A stretch of 64,000 bases of DNA from an uncultured Ilumatobacter sp. (GCA_905480335.1 CAJQPY010000004.1:1-64000), one strand, 5' to 3'. Positions 17,492 to 26,673 are shown, counted from the stretch's first letter. Numbers and translations are program-made. The notes: generated by a model not told the origin, from the letters alone.

Positions 17492-18736
17492 ATGGACTTG
17501 ATGTATCCAAGCGAAGCTGAGGAATTCCGGACGGAAATTCGGGGATGGCTTGAGGCCAACCTTCCCGACGGCTGGTTCGACGTCGACTCCGAGATGTCTG
17601 ATGAGGAGCGCAAAGCGTTCAACGCCGGATGGCCCGAGAAACTGTTCGAGGGCGGTTGGATTTGTGCCACCTGGCCTGAGGAGTACGGCGGCAAGGGTCT
17701 CACCACTATGCAGGGTGTCGCATTGGCGGAGGAGTTCGCTCGGGCAAAAGCGCCGATGCGCGGTGATTTCTTCGGTGACACTCTGGTTGGCCCGACAATT
17801 CTTCAATGGGGGACGGAGGAACAAAAAAGGGAATTCCTCCCGGGAATCCTGAAGGGTGAGACTCGATGGTGCCAGGGCTTCTCTGAGCCCAACTCCGGTT
17901 CGGACCTTGCGTCGCTCAAGACGACTGCAGTTCTCGACGGCGACGAGTGGGTCATCAACGGCCAGAAGGTGTGGACAACCCAGGGGCATCACGCTGACTA
18001 CTGCTTCCTACTTACCCGTACCGATTTAGACGTCAAAAAGCACGCCGGTATCTCCTACATGCTCGTCCCGATGAAGCAGGAAGGCATCGAAGTGCGTGGG
18101 ATCGTCCAACCGGACGGCACCGCCGAATTCTGCGAGGTCTTCTTCGACAACGCGCGCTGCCCGAAGGACGCTGTCGTAGGCGGGGTGAACAACGGATGGA
18201 AGGTCGCAAACTCCACTCTGGCGTTCGAGCGCGGCCTGTCGGCGACAACCGGCTGGCGCCGTTTCGCCGAGGAGTATCGACTGATGACGGAGGCAGCCAC
18301 AGCGAACGGCACGATCGGCGACCCGAGCATCCGTCAGCGGCTTATGGAGTTCTACACCAAGATTCAGATACTGCGGATTAACGGGTTGCGCAATCTCACG
18401 TCGACGCTCAACAAGTCGAAGGACATGGGCACGATCGCGCTTGGGGCGACCAATAAGATGTTCTGGTCGGAGATGCACAAGGCAGCGATGGAACTCGCAC
18501 TCGACATCCACGGCGCTGAGAGCATGCTGATCGATTCCGGACCCGAGAGCGGGAGCTGGCCGGGGGCGACGCGCGACAAGCAGCGTGACGGCTACCCGGT
18601 GAGTCCGATGATGTCGGCGTTTTTCTTCTCACGGTCTGAGACGATCTGGGGCGGTACAAGCCAGATCCAGCGCAACATCGTCGGCGAGCGGGTGCTCGGC
18701 CTTCCGAAGGAACCCAAGCCGCCCGCGGGCGACTGA
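17492..18736 (+). CDS. Acyl-CoA dehydrogenase family protein
   Basis: A 414-residue FAD-dependent acyl-CoA dehydrogenase. The order is N-terminal helical domain (EAEEFRTEIRGWLEANLP), middle beta domain with QGFSEPNSGSDLASL and INGQKVWTTQGHHADY, and C-terminal helical domain ending ETIWGGTSQIQRNIVGERVLGLP, the usual FAD- and dimer-contacting motif. It oxidises an acyl-CoA to the enoyl-CoA and passes electrons to ETF. The specific substrate is unknown. ATG start. It is transcribed alone on the plus strand, with 218 bases before the MFS gene. Confidence 0.93.
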   Translation: MDLMYPSEAEEFRTEIRGWLEANLPDGWFDVDSEMSDEERKAFNAGWPEKLFEGGWICATWPEEYGGKGLTTMQGVALAEEFARAKAPMRGDFFGDTLVGPTILQWGTEEQKREFLPGILKGETRWCQGFSEPNSGSDLASLKTTAVLDGDEWVINGQKVWTTQGHHADYCFLLTRTDLDVKKHAGISYMLVPMKQEGIEVRGIVQPDGTAEFCEVFFDNARCPKDAVVGGVNNGWKVANSTLAFERGLSATTGWRRFAEEYRLMTEAATANGTIGDPSIRQRLMEFYTKIQILRINGLRNLTSTLNKSKDMGTIALGATNKMFWSEMHKAAMELALDIHGAESMLIDSGPESGSWPGATRDKQRDGYPVSPMMSAFFFSRSETIWGGTSQIQRNIVGERVLGLPKEPKPPAGD

Positions 18737-18954
18737 CTGGCCCACCTGCGAATGACCCACCTGCTCCGACTACGTCGTGCGTGTCGTTAGTGCCGATCCC
18801 GCGCATGCTCACGGAGGCACCGCAGGCTGGCCAGCGGGGTTGGGCAATCGGGTGGAGCGAAGCGGTCGGGGTAGCGCATTGCACGATGTGACTTTTGGCG
18901 TCTGTGCACTTAGGAGCGTTGACGCAGAGATCGGCGCGGCAGGCTGGCACCGTG

Positions 18955-20355
18955 GTGTCCCCAAGCGAGGTGATCGAAGCGACGCGTGAGCTTCGTACGC
19001 ACGTCGCGCCCACCGATCGGCTCATCACCCGTCCGTTCATGGTGGTTACGCTCAGCGCGCTGGCGTTCTTCATGTACATCGGGACGCTGCTGCCGCTGAT
19101 CCCGCTGTACATCGAGGGCCCGCTTGGTGGAGGCGAGTTCAGCGTGGGACTGAATGTCGCAGTGTTCGCCGCAGCAGCGATCGCCGTCCGCCCGTTCATC
19201 GGGCACTTCGCGAATCGCTACGGCCGTCGAGTGGTGATGGTCTGTGGTGCACTCATCGCTGCCAGCGGCGGGTTGGGGATCAGCCAGATCGACGCAGTAC
19301 TGCCGTTGCTCGGCTTCCGGATGCTCACCGGTGTCGGCGAAGCCGCCATGTTCGTTGGTGCCGCTACGCTAATCGCCGATCTGTCGCCACGTGACCGGCG
19401 TGCCGAGGGTGCGAGCTACTTCTCGGTTGCAGTGTTCACCGGTCTCGGCCTCGGGCCCGTGCTCGGTGAGGTGCTGCTCAATGACACCGAATTCGAGCGG
19501 ACGTTTATCGTCGGCGCTGGGTTTGCCGTGCTGGCAGCCGTGATCGCGTGTTTCGTGCCGTCGTTCGTCGTATCTTTCGACTCCGAGACCGGGCGCACTA
19601 CCGGGCTCGTCGACTCATCGGGCCGGAGTGGATTCGCCCGCTTCATCCATCCTGCCGCCGTGCTTCCGGGCGTCGTGCTTGCGCTCGGAGTGGGTGGGCT
19701 CACGACGTTCTTCTTGTTCGTCCCGGATTACTCACGTGAACTCGGGATGGGTTCGTCGGGCGGCCTGTTCCTGCTGTACGCGATGATGTCATTGGTGATT
19801 CGGATCTTCGGTGCGACACTGCCCGAGCGTCTCGGACCGCGCCGGATGGTCACGGTGGCGCTGCTTGCTTTTGCGGTTGGTCTTGTCGCAGTGGCATCGA
19901 TCGATGCGGTGTGGGTGCTTTGGTTCGCGGCCGCGCTGGTCGGCATCGGGGCGGCGTTCAACTATCCATCGCTGAATGCGCTCACCGTCAACCGGGTGAA
20001 CGACAGCGACCGAGCGCTCGCGATCAGCTCGTTCACGATGTTCTTCGAAATCGGTTCGGCGTTCAGCGGCCTGTCGATCGGACTGCTCGGCGAGTTCGTC
20101 GGCAAGCAATCCGCCTTCTACGGCGGCGTTGCCATGGTGCTGGCGGGCCTCTTCGTGCTTCGCCGATACGTCGTTCCGGCCGGCTCGCCTGATGCCGGCC
20201 CGGCCGCCCAGGGGACCCGTCAAGTGACACGTTCGTACTGCGCTTCATACGCTGTCTCCGATCGATTGAGTGCAACAACCACGGCTCCAGTGCGTGCAAG
20301 CGATGCCACCCCGGACGTACACACCTTTATCTCCGACAAAAAGGACGCGTCATGA
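18955..20355 (+). CDS. MFS transporter
   Basis: A major facilitator with about 12 membrane helices, about 466 residues from the chosen start. The motif-A-like loop after helix 2 reads GHFANRYGRR, and RDRRAEGASY follows helix 4. The last 50 residues form a polar cytoplasmic tail. The family includes drug and metabolite exporters; no substrate is evident. The frame opens at 18895 (TTG), but GTG 18955 gives MSPSEVIEATREL and is more plausible. The stop overlaps the ATG of ogt (ATGA), so the two are co-translated. Confidence 0.85.
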   Translation: MSPSEVIEATRELRTHVAPTDRLITRPFMVVTLSALAFFMYIGTLLPLIPLYIEGPLGGGEFSVGLNVAVFAAAAIAVRPFIGHFANRYGRRVVMVCGALIAASGGLGISQIDAVLPLLGFRMLTGVGEAAMFVGAATLIADLSPRDRRAEGASYFSVAVFTGLGLGPVLGEVLLNDTEFERTFIVGAGFAVLAAVIACFVPSFVVSFDSETGRTTGLVDSSGRSGFARFIHPAAVLPGVVLALGVGGLTTFFLFVPDYSRELGMGSSGGLFLLYAMMSLVIRIFGATLPERLGPRRMVTVALLAFAVGLVAVASIDAVWVLWFAAALVGIGAAFNYPSLNALTVNRVNDSDRALAISSFTMFFEIGSAFSGLSIGLLGEFVGKQSAFYGGVAMVLAGLFVLRRYVVPAGSPDAGPAAQGTRQVTRSYCASYAVSDRLSATTTAPVRASDATPDVHTFISDKKDAS

Positions 20356-20897
20356 ACGCAGACCCCTACCCTGGCGCAGACCCCCTCTGCAGCGCCATGA
20401 TCGACAGTCCCGTAGGCTCGCTCAGAGTCGTTGCGTCGTCGGTCGGCGTTCGCGCTGTTCTCTGGTCGGGCGACGACGCCACCCGGGTCCCCGACCGTGC
20501 GAGGGTTGATCTAGGAGCCACCGTGTCGCCCGGCATGTGCAGGACTATCGACGAGGCGGCCCTCCAGCTCGCTGAGTACTTCGATGGCACGCGCATCGAT
20601 TTCGACGTCCCAATCGACGCGATTGGCTCTGAATTCCAGCAGGCGGCGTGGTTGGCTTTGCGCCAGATTCCCTTCGGCGAGACGATCAGCTATCGCGAGC
20701 AGGCGGCGCGGATGGGCGACCAGAGCAAAGCGCGCGCCGTGGGCGCTGCGAATGGACGGAACCCGATCTCGATCATCGTGCCGTGTCATCGTGTCATCGG
20801 CAGCGATGGTTCACTCACGGGCTATGCCGGCGGCGTGGACTCGAAGCGGTATCTGTTGGACCACGAACGTCGCGTGTCGGGGCAGTCGATACTCTGA
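20352..20897 (+). CDS. ogt: Methylated-DNA-[protein]-cysteine S-methyltransferase
   Basis: A 181-residue O6-alkylguanine-DNA alkyltransferase. The acceptor Cys is in IIVPCHRVIG (about 140-149), preceded by the helix-turn-helix region FQQAAWLALRQIPFGETISY and RAVGAANGRNP and followed by GYAGGVDSKRYLL. It is a suicide enzyme that moves alkyl groups from O6-guanine to its own Cys. Length and motif order are typical for Ogt. ATGA overlap with the MFS gene. It is convergent with the 20902-21498 gene, 4 bases away. Confidence 0.95.
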   Translation: MNADPYPGADPLCSAMIDSPVGSLRVVASSVGVRAVLWSGDDATRVPDRARVDLGATVSPGMCRTIDEAALQLAEYFDGTRIDFDVPIDAIGSEFQQAAWLALRQIPFGETISYREQAARMGDQSKARAVGAANGRNPISIIVPCHRVIGSDGSLTGYAGGVDSKRYLLDHERRVSGQSIL

Positions 20898-20901
20898 TTG
20901 G

Positions 20902-21498
20902 TCAGCGTCCGCGAGAGGCAGCCGCCTGCGCACGACGGGCGCGCTCGGCCTCCTGCTTCGCCCTCTTCGTTGCCTTGCGCTTCGCACGCAACTCGGCCTG
21001 TTCGTCGTCGGACCGCTTCGACGTGTCGATGAGCGGAGCAATCTCGACTTCCTCAGCTTTCGGGAGCTTGAGTGTGTCGTCGTTCTTGAGGAGATCGCGG
21101 ATGATCGCCGACGCCGGCGCCTCTCCGGCCACTGTGCCGGCCAGCATGATCCGGCTGATCCCGATGGTATGACGCTCCACGATTCCTGGCATCACCTCGC
21201 GTAACTGGTCGGACGATGGGTTGTCGGCGTTGTCGCCGAGCTGCTCGATGCAATCGGCAAGAGCGGCGTCGGTGATAATCGCGGCGATCGCCTCCATTCC
21301 GCCGTCGATTCGACCCGCCTTTACCCCGGAGCGAACGCCATCGGCCGATGCGGCCTCGACGAACGACTCGAGTCCGTCGCGATGGTCGTCGTCGAGGGCG
21401 CCGATTGTTACGGACAGCTCCTCGTCGGACGCCGCCTTAAAGGCGCGATCGAGCAACCCCAGTGCCTGCATCCTGTTCTTCATTTGGTTCACGGCCAT
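20902..21498 (-). CDS. Hypothetical protein with basic coiled C-terminus
   Basis: A 198-residue cytoplasmic protein without recognised family. The first 150 residues are acidic and mostly helical. The last 45 are a Lys/Arg/Ala-rich helix (DEQAELRAKRKATKRAKQEA), likely a coiled coil or nucleic-acid-binding tail. ATG 21498 lies 8 bases after a TANNNT element, which supports this start over the in-frame ATG at 21483. It is divergent from the MalK-type ATPase gene. Confidence 0.75.
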   Translation of the reverse strand: MAVNQMKNRMQALGLLDRAFKAASDEELSVTIGALDDDHRDGLESFVEAASADGVRSGVKAGRIDGGMEAIAAIITDAALADCIEQLGDNADNPSSDQLREVMPGIVERHTIGISRIMLAGTVAGEAPASAIIRDLLKNDDTLKLPKAEEVEIAPLIDTSKRSDDEQAELRAKRKATKRAKQEAERARRAQAAASRGR

Positions 21499-21506
21499 GG
21501 AGAGCG

Positions 21507-21512
21507 ACGCTA
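21507..21512 (-). promoter_or_regulatory. -10-like element TAGCGT before the 20902-21498 gene
   Basis: TAGCGT on the minus strand, 8 bases before ATG 21498. Confidence 0.45.
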
Positions 21513-21591
21513 CCGGCGCGCGCTGCCATCACGGCGGCAGGCACGAGTCGGAGCCGCTACCGCAGCGAGGGATGAGAGCGGCTATTTAGGC

Positions 21592-21597
21592 TACGGT
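21592..21597 (+). promoter_or_regulatory. -10-like element TACGGT for the MalK-type ATPase gene
   Basis: TACGGT lies 34 bases before ATG 21632, which has a clear ribosome site (GGGGAGA). This would be a leadered transcript, unlike many others in the window. Confidence 0.4.
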
Positions 21598-21631
21598 CAG
21601 AACGACGACATGAATCTCCGGGGAGAACCAG

Positions 21632-22798
21632 ATGGCGACCGTCGCGCTCGAGAAAATCAACAAGATCTACGAGAACGGATTCCAGGCTATTCACGATCTC
21701 GACCTCGAGATTACCGATCAGGAATTCCTCGTACTGGTCGGCCCGTCGGGCTGCGGAAAGTCGACGGCGCTGCGCATGATTGCTGGCTTGGAGACGGTCA
21801 CGAGTGGCGAGATGAGGATCGGTGACAAGGTCGTCAACGACGTCGAGCCGAAAGATCGCGACATCGCCATGGTGTTCCAGAACTACGCGCTGTACCCGCA
21901 TATGACTGTGTACGACAACATCGGGTTTGCGCTCAAACTCGCGAAGGTGCCGAAGGCTGAAATTGATCGTCGCGTCCGGCAGGCCTCGAAGATCCTCGAG
22001 CTCGATGCCAACCTCGACCGAAAGCCCGGTCAGCTCTCCGGCGGACAGCGTCAGCGCGTTGCGATGGGCCGGGCTATCGTTCGCCAGCCGGCCGCATTCC
22101 TTATGGACGAGCCGTTGTCGAACCTCGACGCCAAGCTCCGCGTGCAGATGCGTGCTGAGATAGCGGCGCTCCAGCGCGAGTTGGCTGTCACGACGGTTTA
22201 CGTCACGCATGACCAGATCGAAGCCATGACTATGGGCGATCGTGTTGCCGTTCTGAAGGACGGATACCTGCAACAGGTCGACACACCCCAAAACCTGTAT
22301 GACAAGCCTGACAACGTATTCGTCGCGGCATTCATCGGCTCACCGTCGATGAACTTGTACGAGGCGAAACTCGACCTGACTGGCGATACCGGTGTCGTAC
22401 GCGTCGGGGACCAGAACTTGACCGTGGGCAGCGAGGTCCTCGCCGCTCGTCCGGCGCTTCGCGGCCACGCCGGCAAGAAGATCCTCGTCGGTATTCGCCC
22501 TGAGGACTTTGAGGACGCAGCAATGGTTGAACGCAACACGGCCGGTCGGCAGCTCAGGTCGAACGTCCGACTCATCGAGGCCCTCGGCTCGGAGCTGATG
22601 GTGCACTTCGACATAAACGCTCGACCCGTCGACTCGGGTGATCCCGACGCTGTCGAGGAGTCCGAATCAAGCTCGAACGCCGTTGGGCGTTTCAATCCGC
22701 GCTCGAAGGTGCAGATGCGCGAAGACGTGACGGTTGCCGTCGCCACTGAGAACATGCACTTCTTCGATCCGGAGACCCGCGTCGCGATCTGGGACTGA
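21632..22798 (+). CDS. ugpC: Sugar ABC transporter ATP-binding protein, UgpC/MsmK/MalK type
   Basis: A 388-residue CUT1-type ABC ATPase. Walker A is GPSGCGKST (about 37-45), the signature [14 protein letters not shown] (about 136), Walker [14 protein letters not shown] and the switch His [10 protein letters not shown]-terminal TOBE/MalK regulatory domain of about 140 residues includes [10 protein letters not shown]. It energises uptake of sugars, polyols or glycerol-3-phosphate. No permease or binding protein genes are adjacent, so it probably serves several transporters elsewhere, as MsmK does. It may once have served the decayed permease locus at 24.9-25.4 kb. The frame is intact. Confidence 0.9.
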   Translation: MATVALEKINKIYENGFQAIHDLDLEITDQEFLVLVGPSGCGKSTALRMIAGLETVTSGEMRIGDKVVNDVEPKDRDIAMVFQNYALYPHMTVYDNIGFALKLAKVPKAEIDRRVRQASKILELDANLDRKPGQLSGGQRQRVAMGRAIVRQPAAFLMDEPLSNLDAKLRVQMRAEIAALQRELAVTTVYVTHDQIEAMTMGDRVAVLKDGYLQQVDTPQNLYDKPDNVFVAAFIGSPSMNLYEAKLDLTGDTGVVRVGDQNLTVGSEVLAARPALRGHAGKKILVGIRPEDFEDAAMVERNTAGRQLRSNVRLIEALGSELMVHFDINARPVDSGDPDAVEESESSSNAVGRFNPRSKVQMREDVTVAVATENMHFFDPETRVAIWD

Positions 22799-22835
22799 CG
22801 AGATCAGCTCGGATGTCCGAGATTGTCTCGGTGAT

Positions 22836-23936
22836 TCAGACGTCGGGCGTGAAACGCGGCTTGATCGCAGTGTGTTTGAGGTGGGGTAGAACGTGTTCGG
22901 CCACAAGATCGCACTCGGTTTCATGGGTGTAGCCGGACAGGATGAACGCCTGCACGCCGCCCTCCTTGTAAGCGCGAAGCTTGGCAAGCACCTGGTCAGG
23001 ATCTCCGACGATCGCTGCACCTGCACCGGAACGAGCTCGTCCAATGCCTGTCCACAGGGCCTCTTCGATGAATCCGTCATCGGACGCCGAGGCGCGTAGA
23101 TCTGCCTGCCGCAACACACCGACCGAGGCGGCGTCGAGCGACTTGTTGCGGATTGCCTTGCCGGTCTCCGGATCGAGCTTGGACACGAGCCGCTCGGCTG
23201 CGGCGCGCGCTGCGGCTTCGGTTTCGCGCACGATTATGTGAGCGCGTAGCCCGTAGAGCAGGTCCCGGTCGTAGCGCTCGCGGGCCAACGCGGTCATCTC
23301 GGTCACAGTGGCGCTCACTGATGCCACGGTGTCGGGCCAGGTAAGAAAGACATCGGCCTCAGCCGCAGCGACGTCCTTCGCTGCGGCCGAGAAGCCGCCG
23401 AAATAGAACGGAGGGCACGTTCCGTCCACGGTGGACGCGCGAGGTGGATCGAGTCGTAGGTCGACGAAGTCACCGTGGAAGTCGATTGACTCGCGATTGA
23501 GTAGTTTGCGGAGCACCTGCATCCACTCACGCGTTCGCTGATACCGGGGTGTGGACTCGAGCGCTTCGCCCGGAATGTCGGAGCTGATGATGTTGACGTT
23601 CAGACGGCCACCAGCGAACTGATCGACGGTCGCGATCTGGCGGGCCAACTGGGGGAGCCACATCTCACCCATCCGGACTGCGAGTAGGAGGTGAATCTGT
23701 TCGGTGTGGGTAGCGATCGCCGCTGCAAACGCAGTGGCGTCGATGCCCAGGTCGTAGCCCGACGGCAACAACACGTTGTCGAATCCACTGCGATCAGCAG
23801 CTTGTACAATTTGTTGGCAGTGTTCCCACGATGACGCCAGCGCAGGGTCGGGAAGACCAAGGAACTCGTAGTCGTCGTCGCAAAGGGCGCTGAACCAGGA
23901 CACCTCGGCGACGTCGGGTTGCGTGATCGAACTCAT
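22836..23936 (-). CDS. LLM-class flavin-dependent monooxygenase, SsuD-like
   Basis: A 366-residue bacterial luciferase-like TIM barrel, close to FMNH2-dependent alkanesulfonate monooxygenases. Features are GFDNVLLPSGYDLG, LAVRMGEMWLPQLARQIATVDQ, the GGRLNVNIISSD phosphate-site region, and the insertion YGLRAHIIVRETEAAA. SsuD-type enzymes release sulfite from alkanesulfonates, but LLM substrates vary widely. The ATG overlaps the stop of the upstream aldo/keto reductase by 4 bases, so the two form an operon. The first eight codons belong to a 30-base segment repeated at 25471-25500. Confidence 0.87.
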   Translation of the reverse strand: MSSITQPDVAEVSWFSALCDDDYEFLGLPDPALASSWEHCQQIVQAADRSGFDNVLLPSGYDLGIDATAFAAAIATHTEQIHLLLAVRMGEMWLPQLARQIATVDQFAGGRLNVNIISSDIPGEALESTPRYQRTREWMQVLRKLLNRESIDFHGDFVDLRLDPPRASTVDGTCPPFYFGGFSAAAKDVAAAEADVFLTWPDTVASVSATVTEMTALARERYDRDLLYGLRAHIIVRETEAAARAAAERLVSKLDPETGKAIRNKSLDAASVGVLRQADLRASASDDGFIEEALWTGIGRARSGAGAAIVGDPDQVLAKLRAYKEGGVQAFILSGYTHETECDLVAEHVLPHLKHTAIKPRFTPDV

Positions 23937-23943
23937 GGCAGGG
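23914..23943. repeat. 30-base direct repeat, copy A (start of the LLM gene)
   Basis: The segment spans the last codons of the aldo/keto reductase gene and the first eight codons of the LLM gene. It matches 25471-25500 in the same orientation with one mismatch (A to G). The copies are about 1.56 kb apart and bracket the reductase gene plus a permease remnant. Confidence 0.85.
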
Positions 23944-24835
23944 GGACTCCCTCCGACGCCTCGACGATGGCGTACACGTCGTTGCGATCAAGGGTGACGC
24001 CGAGCGCCGCTGTCGCCGAGCGAATGCGGTCGGCGTTCTGCGATCCGATGATCACAGTCGGTGCTGTGGGATGGGCGAGGACGAACGCCAGCGCCATCTG
24101 GGAGCGGTCGATGCCTTCACGTTTAGCCAACCCGTCGAGTACGTCCAAGAGTTCGGGACGGATACCGTCGCCAGTAGCAAGGCGTCCGCCGGCCAGCGGG
24201 CTCCACGCCATGGGCGCGATGCGGCACTCCATGCACTGGTCGAGTGTGCCGTCACGCATCGGGGCCAGGTTGGTTGCCGAGAACTCAAGTTGGTTGGACG
24301 CAATCGAGAACTCAAGGTGTGCTTGGAGTGCCGCAACCTGTGCCGGGGTGTGATTAGACACGCCGATCTCGCGAATCTTGCCCTCGGCGCGAAGGGCACT
24401 GAGTGTGATCGCCACGTCGGCCGGGTGCGTGAATAGGTCGGGCCGATGGATCTGGTAGAGGTCGATCACGTCGGTCTGCAGCCGACGCAGCGAGGCTTCG
24501 CAAGCCGAGCGCAGGTATTTCGGTGACGAGTCGTAGGGCGTGGGAGGGGCGATGCCTCCCTTGGTTGCAAGAACCATTCGGTCACGCAGCACAGGTGATA
24601 GGGCGAGCACACGGCCGAGGATCTCCTCAACTTGGCCAAAGCCGGTTCCACCCCAGTCGAAGCCGTAGACGTCGGCGGTGTCGACGAGGTTCATCCCGGC
24701 ATCGAGGGCTGTTTCTAGCAGTCGGTGGCTTGCGTAGAGATCCTCGTTTGTAAAGCGCCACTGCCCGTAGGCGATGGGCCCCACCGGGGGAAGCGCGCCG
24801 AGACTGCGTTTGTGGGATTGAACAAGCGAACTCAC
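23933..24835 (-). CDS. Aldo/keto reductase
   Basis: A 300-residue NADPH-dependent aldo/keto reductase TIM barrel. The catalytic Tyr is probably in VDTADVYGFDWGG, the Lys in LATKGGIAPP and the His in LYQIHRPD. The cofactor-binding end reads TVIIGSQNADRI. Such enzymes reduce sugar or ketone carbonyls; specificity is not evident. The GTG start follows a TANNNT element by 7 bases. Coupled to the LLM gene, it lies just after the decayed sugar-permease remnant and may belong to the same sugar-linked locus. Confidence 0.88.
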   Translation of the reverse strand: MSSLVQSHKRSLGALPPVGPIAYGQWRFTNEDLYASHRLLETALDAGMNLVDTADVYGFDWGGTGFGQVEEILGRVLALSPVLRDRMVLATKGGIAPPTPYDSSPKYLRSACEASLRRLQTDVIDLYQIHRPDLFTHPADVAITLSALRAEGKIREIGVSNHTPAQVAALQAHLEFSIASNQLEFSATNLAPMRDGTLDQCMECRIAPMAWSPLAGGRLATGDGIRPELLDVLDGLAKREGIDRSQMALAFVLAHPTAPTVIIGSQNADRIRSATAALGVTLDRNDVYAIVEASEGVPLP

Positions 24836-24842
24836 GTCGGCG

Positions 24843-24848
24843 AACCTA
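24843..24848 (-). promoter_or_regulatory. -10-like element TAGGTT before the aldo/keto reductase gene
   Basis: TAGGTT on the minus strand, 7 bases before the GTG at 24835; leaderless spacing. Confidence 0.5.
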
Positions 24849-24887
24849 GCTTCCTGGCGGCGAGTCGAGTCAGGGTCCTTCGTCTAC

Positions 24888-25375
24888 TCAGGACGGCCCG
24901 GTGCCAGCTCCTAACCGATCCGCGAACATGTCGCGCGCGACGCACCGCTTCAGAGCCGCGATTACAACGAGACGTACGAAGGCCCGCACAAACTCGCACG
25001 ACGGAAAAATTGCTCCGTTGCGCCCGAGGTCGCCAGCCGGGTTGGTGATGACGATGGTCGTGCGCTGCTGGATGGCGCTGGCGTCGATTATCGCGAGGCC
25101 ATTGAATAGTGGTTTCGTTTCCACGGAAATTGGAAGACCGCGAACGCTGCCAACACCGGAACCGATAGCGGGAGCACCCACCGCCAAAAAATTGTGAAGT
25201 GGTTTAAGCTATTGATCGATAGACCTCAAAAAGGTCTTGCGGCAACGAGCTGATGCAGTTGTGCAACAAGAAGATGGCGGAGGGCATAGCGAAGCCGGTG
25301 CGGGTCAGCCACACCGCAGTTGTCGTCCCGGCAAGATCAAAATCTCGAATAAGGAGGATGGTCTTGCGAGAAGCG
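24888..25375 (-). pseudogene. Remnant of a MalG-type (CUT1) sugar ABC permease
   Basis: Reading the minus strand across frames gives pieces in the correct order of a MalG-family permease C-terminal half. First is TAVWLTRTGFAMPSAIFLL with SSLPQDLFEVYRSIA (frame ending at 25204). After a frameshift comes FTIFWRWVLPLSVPVLAAF with AVFQFPW, the conserved EAA-loop neighbourhood and next helix. After another shift comes TIVITNPAGDLGRN with FVRAFVRLVVIAALKR and ARDMFA, matching the last helix and tail. The N-terminal half is absent. So this is a truncated, multiply frameshifted gene, not a functional one. It lies between a damaged LacI-family regulator and an aldo/keto reductase gene. Confidence 0.72.
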
Positions 25376-25470
25376 GCAATGTGAGGTGTGGCTAGTTGTT
25401 GAAGATCTGCAACGCGGGGATCGGGGTCATCTGGAGTGGATGTCCAGCTGCGAGAGTGTTGCGATGAATA

Positions 25471-25500
25471 TCGGGTTGCGTGATCGAGCTCATGGCAGGG
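25471..25500. repeat. 30-base direct repeat, copy B
   Basis: Copy of the LLM-gene start region (23914-23943) with one mismatch. On the minus strand it begins an ATG frame MSSITQPD that diverges at once and stops after 33 codons, so it is not a gene. It sits between the candidate operator at 25563 and the permease remnant and may mark a deletion or duplication junction. Confidence 0.85.
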
Positions 25501-25562
25501 ATCGCAATCGCAGCCGAGTTGAGCAACGGCTAGTTCAGGCTGGACCCGCATTGAATTCGGCC

Positions 25563-25575
25563 TGAAACGCTTTCT
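25563..25575. promoter_or_regulatory. Candidate LacI-family operator, weak
   Basis: TGAAACGCTTTCT contains GAAA and TTTC half sites around CGC. It lies just downstream of the regulator gene, where the promoter of the lost sugar-transport operon would be. The central spacing is one base shorter than in the site at 26637, which could be decay or chance. Confidence 0.35.
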
Positions 25576-25591
25576 TGTATGCATTGTTGCG

Positions 25592-26590
25592 TTAACGCTG
25601 CGCACGCGGTTGGCCGGTTGTTGTGCGCTCAATCAGGGTGAGTGGTGGCCGGAACGGTGTCGGCACGGGAGCATGTTCGGGAGCTTTGTCGCCAACGACT
25701 GCCGAGCGGCGGGTCTTCTCCGCATCGATCATTGCGGTGAGTAACATCCCAGCTGCTACCGAGCCGTGGTCTGCGACGGGTTGGTGGATGGTGGTCAGGT
25801 CGACGACGCAAGCGAATTCGTGGTCATCGACACCCACGATCGACACGTCGACGCCAGGTTTGAGCGATCGCTTGCCGAGGGCCATTATTGCCCCGAAGGC
25901 CATCTCGTCTGACATCGCGAAGACGGCTGTCGGTGGCGTTGGCCCGTCGAGGAGGGCGGACATCGAGTCGTGACCGCCTTTGATGTTGAAACTGCCTTTC
26001 TGGACCGGCACCGTGGCAATGTCGACGCCCTCCGCCGTGAGTGCTCGGTTGAATCCCCGCCGCCGAGCTGCGGAAACATCGAAGCTCAGGGGGCAGGCTG
26101 GCTGTCCGCTGATGACCGCAAGCAGCCGGTGGCCCAACTTAACGAGGTGCTCCGCAGCCATTGCTCCGACCAACTCGTCATCGATATATACCGACGGGTG
26201 TCCGGCCAGGTTCACCCCGATCACGACGAGTCCGATTCCGCGCTGTTTGAGTGACTTAATATAGTTCGGCTCGATCGTGACATCGATGAGGATCAATCCG
26301 TCGGTCCGACGTTCCAATCGCCGGGACTCATCGAGGAGCCGGTCGCGTTGCTCCGGGCTCGAAACCGTGATCACCTGGAATTCGAAGCCGGCGCGGGCGC
26401 ACGCTACTTCGGCGCCCGTAATGACAGTCGAGAAGTACCAGCCGTTCAATGACGGGACGACAACGGTGACAGTTTCGGTGCGGCCAGCACCAGGCGTGCG
26501 GCCGCTGGATCGGGCGCGTAATTGAGACGCTCTGCGACTTCCTGTATCCGCTGACGTGTCGCCCAGAGTCACCGTTCCCCTGGGTCGCAT
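25592..26590 (-). pseudogene. LacI-family regulator with deleted and frameshifted DNA-binding domain
   Basis: The effector-binding domain is intact and in frame: ETVTVVVPSLNGWYFSTVI, then GLILIDVTIEP, FAMSDEMAFGAIMAL and VSIVGVDDHEFA. The N-terminus is not. The frame starts MRPRGTVTLGD, as a LacI helix-turn-helix should, then jumps. The end of the HTH/hinge, TRQRIQEVAERLNYAPDP, is found in a different frame (about 26565-26494), and the recognition helices between are missing. This needs a deletion of roughly 30 codons plus at least one indel. The protein could still be made without DNA binding. It is divergent from deoC. Confidence 0.68.
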
Positions 26591-26636
26591 CCATTGGGGT
26601 GTCCTCGTCTCCGGCGTGCATATCTCTGCGCCCGAG

Positions 26637-26650
26637 TGCAAGCGCTTTCA
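26637..26650. promoter_or_regulatory. LacI-family-type operator upstream of deoC
   Basis: TGCAAGCGCTTTCA is a near-palindrome of the GAAAGCGCTTTC type bound by LacI/CcpA-family regulators. It lies between the divergent regulator gene and deoC, just upstream of the deoC -10 element. It suggests that deoC was, or still is, repressed by a LacI-family protein. Confidence 0.6.
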
Positions 26651-26673
26651 ATAGTGGCGCTGAAGCTCGGCGC

